From NCBI GenBank assembly GCA_045106195.1, contig JBGCEH010000003.1, positions 1 through 64,000 of the forward strand: a stretch of DNA of 64,000 bases, in the 5' to 3' direction. Positions 62,442 through 64,000 of this stretch are shown here, piece after piece. Made by a program: the position numbers and the translations under genes. The DNA comes from Granulosicoccus sp045106195. Lineage in GTDB: Bacteria; Pseudomonadota; Gammaproteobacteria; Granulosicoccales; Granulosicoccaceae. Under the pieces are notes generated by a model. It was given only the letters and a program-made list of their open reading frames with translations, was not told the DNA's origin and did not search any database. Each line of letters starts with the position of its first letter. The stretch's first letter is position 1.

Positions 62442-63209
62442 ATGACTAAAAGTGCTGCGTGTATGCCTACTCAACTGTCCGTAAACCTCAATGCCATTGC
62501 CCAGTTGCGTAATCGCCGCGACCTGCCGTGGCCCAGCGTAACTGGAATTGGGCGTATTGCACTGGAGAATGGGGCTCATGGTCTCACTGTGCATCCACGA
62601 CCCGATCAGCGACATACACGTTTCACTGATGTCGCCGAGCTACGCGCGCTCATCGATAACGAGTTTCCACAGTGTGAATTTAATGTGGAGGGGTATCCCA
62701 CTGAGGACTTTCTTCAGCTGGTTGAGAAGAATCGTCCGGAACAAGTCACGCTCGTGCCAGACGACCCATCGCAGGCTACATCGGATCATGGCTGGGATTT
62801 TGAAAAGCATCATAATATGTTGTCACCCATTGTCGAACGCTTGAAGTCAGGTGGTATGCGCGTTTCCCTGTTCGCTGATTCAGAAGTAGGCCAGGTAAGC
62901 TGGGCGTGTGATACAGGGTGTGATCGAATAGAATTGTATACAGGTCCTTTTGGTGCTACGTACGACGACCCCGTTGCCATGCAGCGTGAACTTGAGCTTT
63001 TAGGCGCAACGGCTGATGCAGCAATTTCCATGGGTCTTGAAGTCAACGCGGGTCATGATCTGACCGTTGCTAATCTGCCGCCGTTGATAACGCGCATTCC
63101 ACAATTGGCAGAAGTGTCAATCGGCCATGGTCTAACGGCTGATGCTATTGAGTTTGGAATGGCAACAACTGTAAGGCGATTTCTTCAAGCGTGCACAGGC
63201 CCTGTCTGA
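62442..63209 (+). CDS. pdxJ: Pyridoxine 5'-phosphate synthase
   Basis: A 255-residue TIM-barrel enzyme condensing 1-deoxyxylulose 5-phosphate with 3-amino-2-oxopropyl phosphate, the last ring-forming step of the DXP-dependent vitamin B6 route. Conserved blocks are SVNLNAIAQLRNRR, GAHGLTVHPRPDQRHTRFTD (active-site His and Arg), EFNVEGYPTEDF, QVTLVPDDPSQATSDHGWDF (Pro replaced at the usual V-P-E), RIELYTGPFG and GLEVNAGHDLTVANL, EVSIGHGLTADAI. ATG 62442 is taken; ATG 62463 is equally possible. In-frame codons from 62385 are probably not translated. No acpS or recO neighbour, unlike in E. coli. Confidence 0.93.
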   Translation: MTKSAACMPTQLSVNLNAIAQLRNRRDLPWPSVTGIGRIALENGAHGLTVHPRPDQRHTRFTDVAELRALIDNEFPQCEFNVEGYPTEDFLQLVEKNRPEQVTLVPDDPSQATSDHGWDFEKHHNMLSPIVERLKSGGMRVSLFADSEVGQVSWACDTGCDRIELYTGPFGATYDDPVAMQRELELLGATADAAISMGLEVNAGHDLTVANLPPLITRIPQLAEVSIGHGLTADAIEFGMATTVRRFLQACTGPV

Positions 63210-63232
63210 GTGGTGTGCAAGGTGGGCTTTTT
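63199..63232 (+). terminator. Weak terminator-like hairpin after pdxJ
   Basis: GCCC (63199-63202) can pair with GGGC (63224-63227), followed by TTTTT. The stem is short and the loop long, so termination would be poor. It overlaps the pdxJ end. Confidence 0.25.
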
Positions 63233-63379
63233 ATGTTGACTGTGCACAAGCTTGCAATTACTGTTTATTGATGGCATCGGCTTTGAGAGTCAAGCCTTAA
63301 CCTACGTTTTTTTGCTTGTCCTGACGCATCTGCAAGACGCTATAATTTTTCCAAACTCTATTTTGATTCAGGTGATCCT

Positions 63380-63982
63380 ATGCTCAGTAAGTACATTGCC
63401 ACCGCAAGCTTGTGTGCAGGCATCATTGTTTATGCTGGTTCTTCAACGTCGCTGGCTGCGGCGCAATCGTATACGCTAGACCCGGCTCACACAACGGTTG
63501 CCTTTCTGGTGGATCACGTAGGATTTGCAAAAACACTGGGTTTGTTTACCGAAGTTTCCGGGTCATTGTCTTTCGACCAGGAAACCAGCACAGTGACAGA
63601 CATTGCAATTTCAGTAGCAACCGGCAGCGTAAATACCGCTCACGAGGCGCGAGACAAGCATGTGCGAAACAAGGATTTCCTTAATGTCGAAAGATTTCCG
63701 GAAATGACTTTTAATGCGGCATCAGCGACGATTGATTCAAATGGTGCTGGTGAGATTGAAGGTAATCTGACTCTGTTGGGTAGCACACAGCCACTGACTC
63801 TCAGCGTCACTCTCAACAAGGCAGAAAGATATCCTTTTGGACATAAGCGCTTCACTCTGGGCGTCTCTGCATCCGGTGAACTGAACCGAAGTGATTATGG
63901 TATGAACTACGGGGTCGCCAACTCGCTTGTAGGCGATACAGTAACGCTGATAATCGAAACCGAAGCTATTCAAGTTAAGTAG
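63380..63982 (+). CDS. YceI-family periplasmic lipid-binding protein
   Basis: A 200-residue exported protein. Signal: TASLCAGIIVYAGSSTSLAA. The mature lipocalin-like domain shows the family opening YTLDPAHTTVAFLVDHVGFA, the block KHVRNKDFLNVERFPEMTFN and the conserved closing FTLGVSASGELNRSDYGMNY, followed by LVGDTVTLIIETEAI. YceI proteins bind polyisoprenoids in the periplasm. Full length. The gene begins 170 bases after pdxJ and ends near the window edge. Confidence 0.93.
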   Translation: MLSKYIATASLCAGIIVYAGSSTSLAAAQSYTLDPAHTTVAFLVDHVGFAKTLGLFTEVSGSLSFDQETSTVTDIAISVATGSVNTAHEARDKHVRNKDFLNVERFPEMTFNAASATIDSNGAGEIEGNLTLLGSTQPLTLSVTLNKAERYPFGHKRFTLGVSASGELNRSDYGMNYGVANSLVGDTVTLIIETEAIQVK

Positions 63983-64000
63983 CCAGAGTTGCTGTATCAA

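Overview
The window reads as chromosomal DNA of a free-living, probably marine, gammaproteobacterium of moderate GC. The basis is indirect: a SoeABC-type sulfite dehydrogenase, an ectoine synthase gene, a solute-binding-protein-rich transport complement, an RstAB-like two-component system with MipA and DUF3019 partners, and glutamate synthase genes of proteobacterial type. A Granulosicoccus-like relative is a guess that cannot be tested here. No rRNA, tRNA, CRISPR array, intact transposase or prophage gene was seen.

Layout. 0-6.2 kb: chemoreceptor, Tat-exported substrate-binding protein and a polytopic membrane protein, all on the minus strand. 6.4-6.9 kb: structured non-coding stretch with two terminator-like ends, then an Hsp20-like gene. 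7.7-13.2 kb: one giant gene with two alpha/beta-hydrolase domains, a CHAT caspase-fold protease domain and a helical tail. 13.5-20.3 kb: NDUFA9-like reductase, then soeABC and an apbE-like flavin transferase. 20.4-26.3 kb: SWIM-SNF2 helicase, an exported protein and a J-domain protein. 26.6-32.8 kb: a decay zone with a nonsense-mutated Imm32-like gene, a wrecked PAS-histidine-kinase gene and a MipA/DUF3019 pair fused by deletion, the last in front of an intact RstAB-like system with an RstA-box-like site. 33.2-40.9 kb: peptide ABC importer (substrate-binding protein, two permeases, fused ATPase) facing two M20 peptidase genes. 41.6-48.5 kb: autotransporter-like barrel, membrane Ser/Thr kinase, lipoprotein with Sel1 repeats, coiled coil and caspase domain, and a convergent vWA protein. 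48.8-50.5 kb: remnants of a D-cysteine-desulfhydrase-like gene and of a DUF1501 gene. 51.3-58.8 kb: gltB, gltD and a class-V aminotransferase. 58.8-64 kb: repeat-rich stretch, SRPBCC gene, orphan ectC, DUF3179 protein, pdxJ and a YceI protein.

Recurring theme. A dispersed ~180-200 bp element with terminal inverted repeats and a central CTTCCGGAAG palindrome occurs three times nearly complete and once as a half copy. In all four cases one terminus supplies the stop codon of the adjacent gene. The best candidates for undescribed biology are the dual-lipase/CHAT protein, the kinase-caspase-vWA-autotransporter cluster, the stop-codon-associated repeat family, and the structured RNA region at 6.45-6.71 kb.
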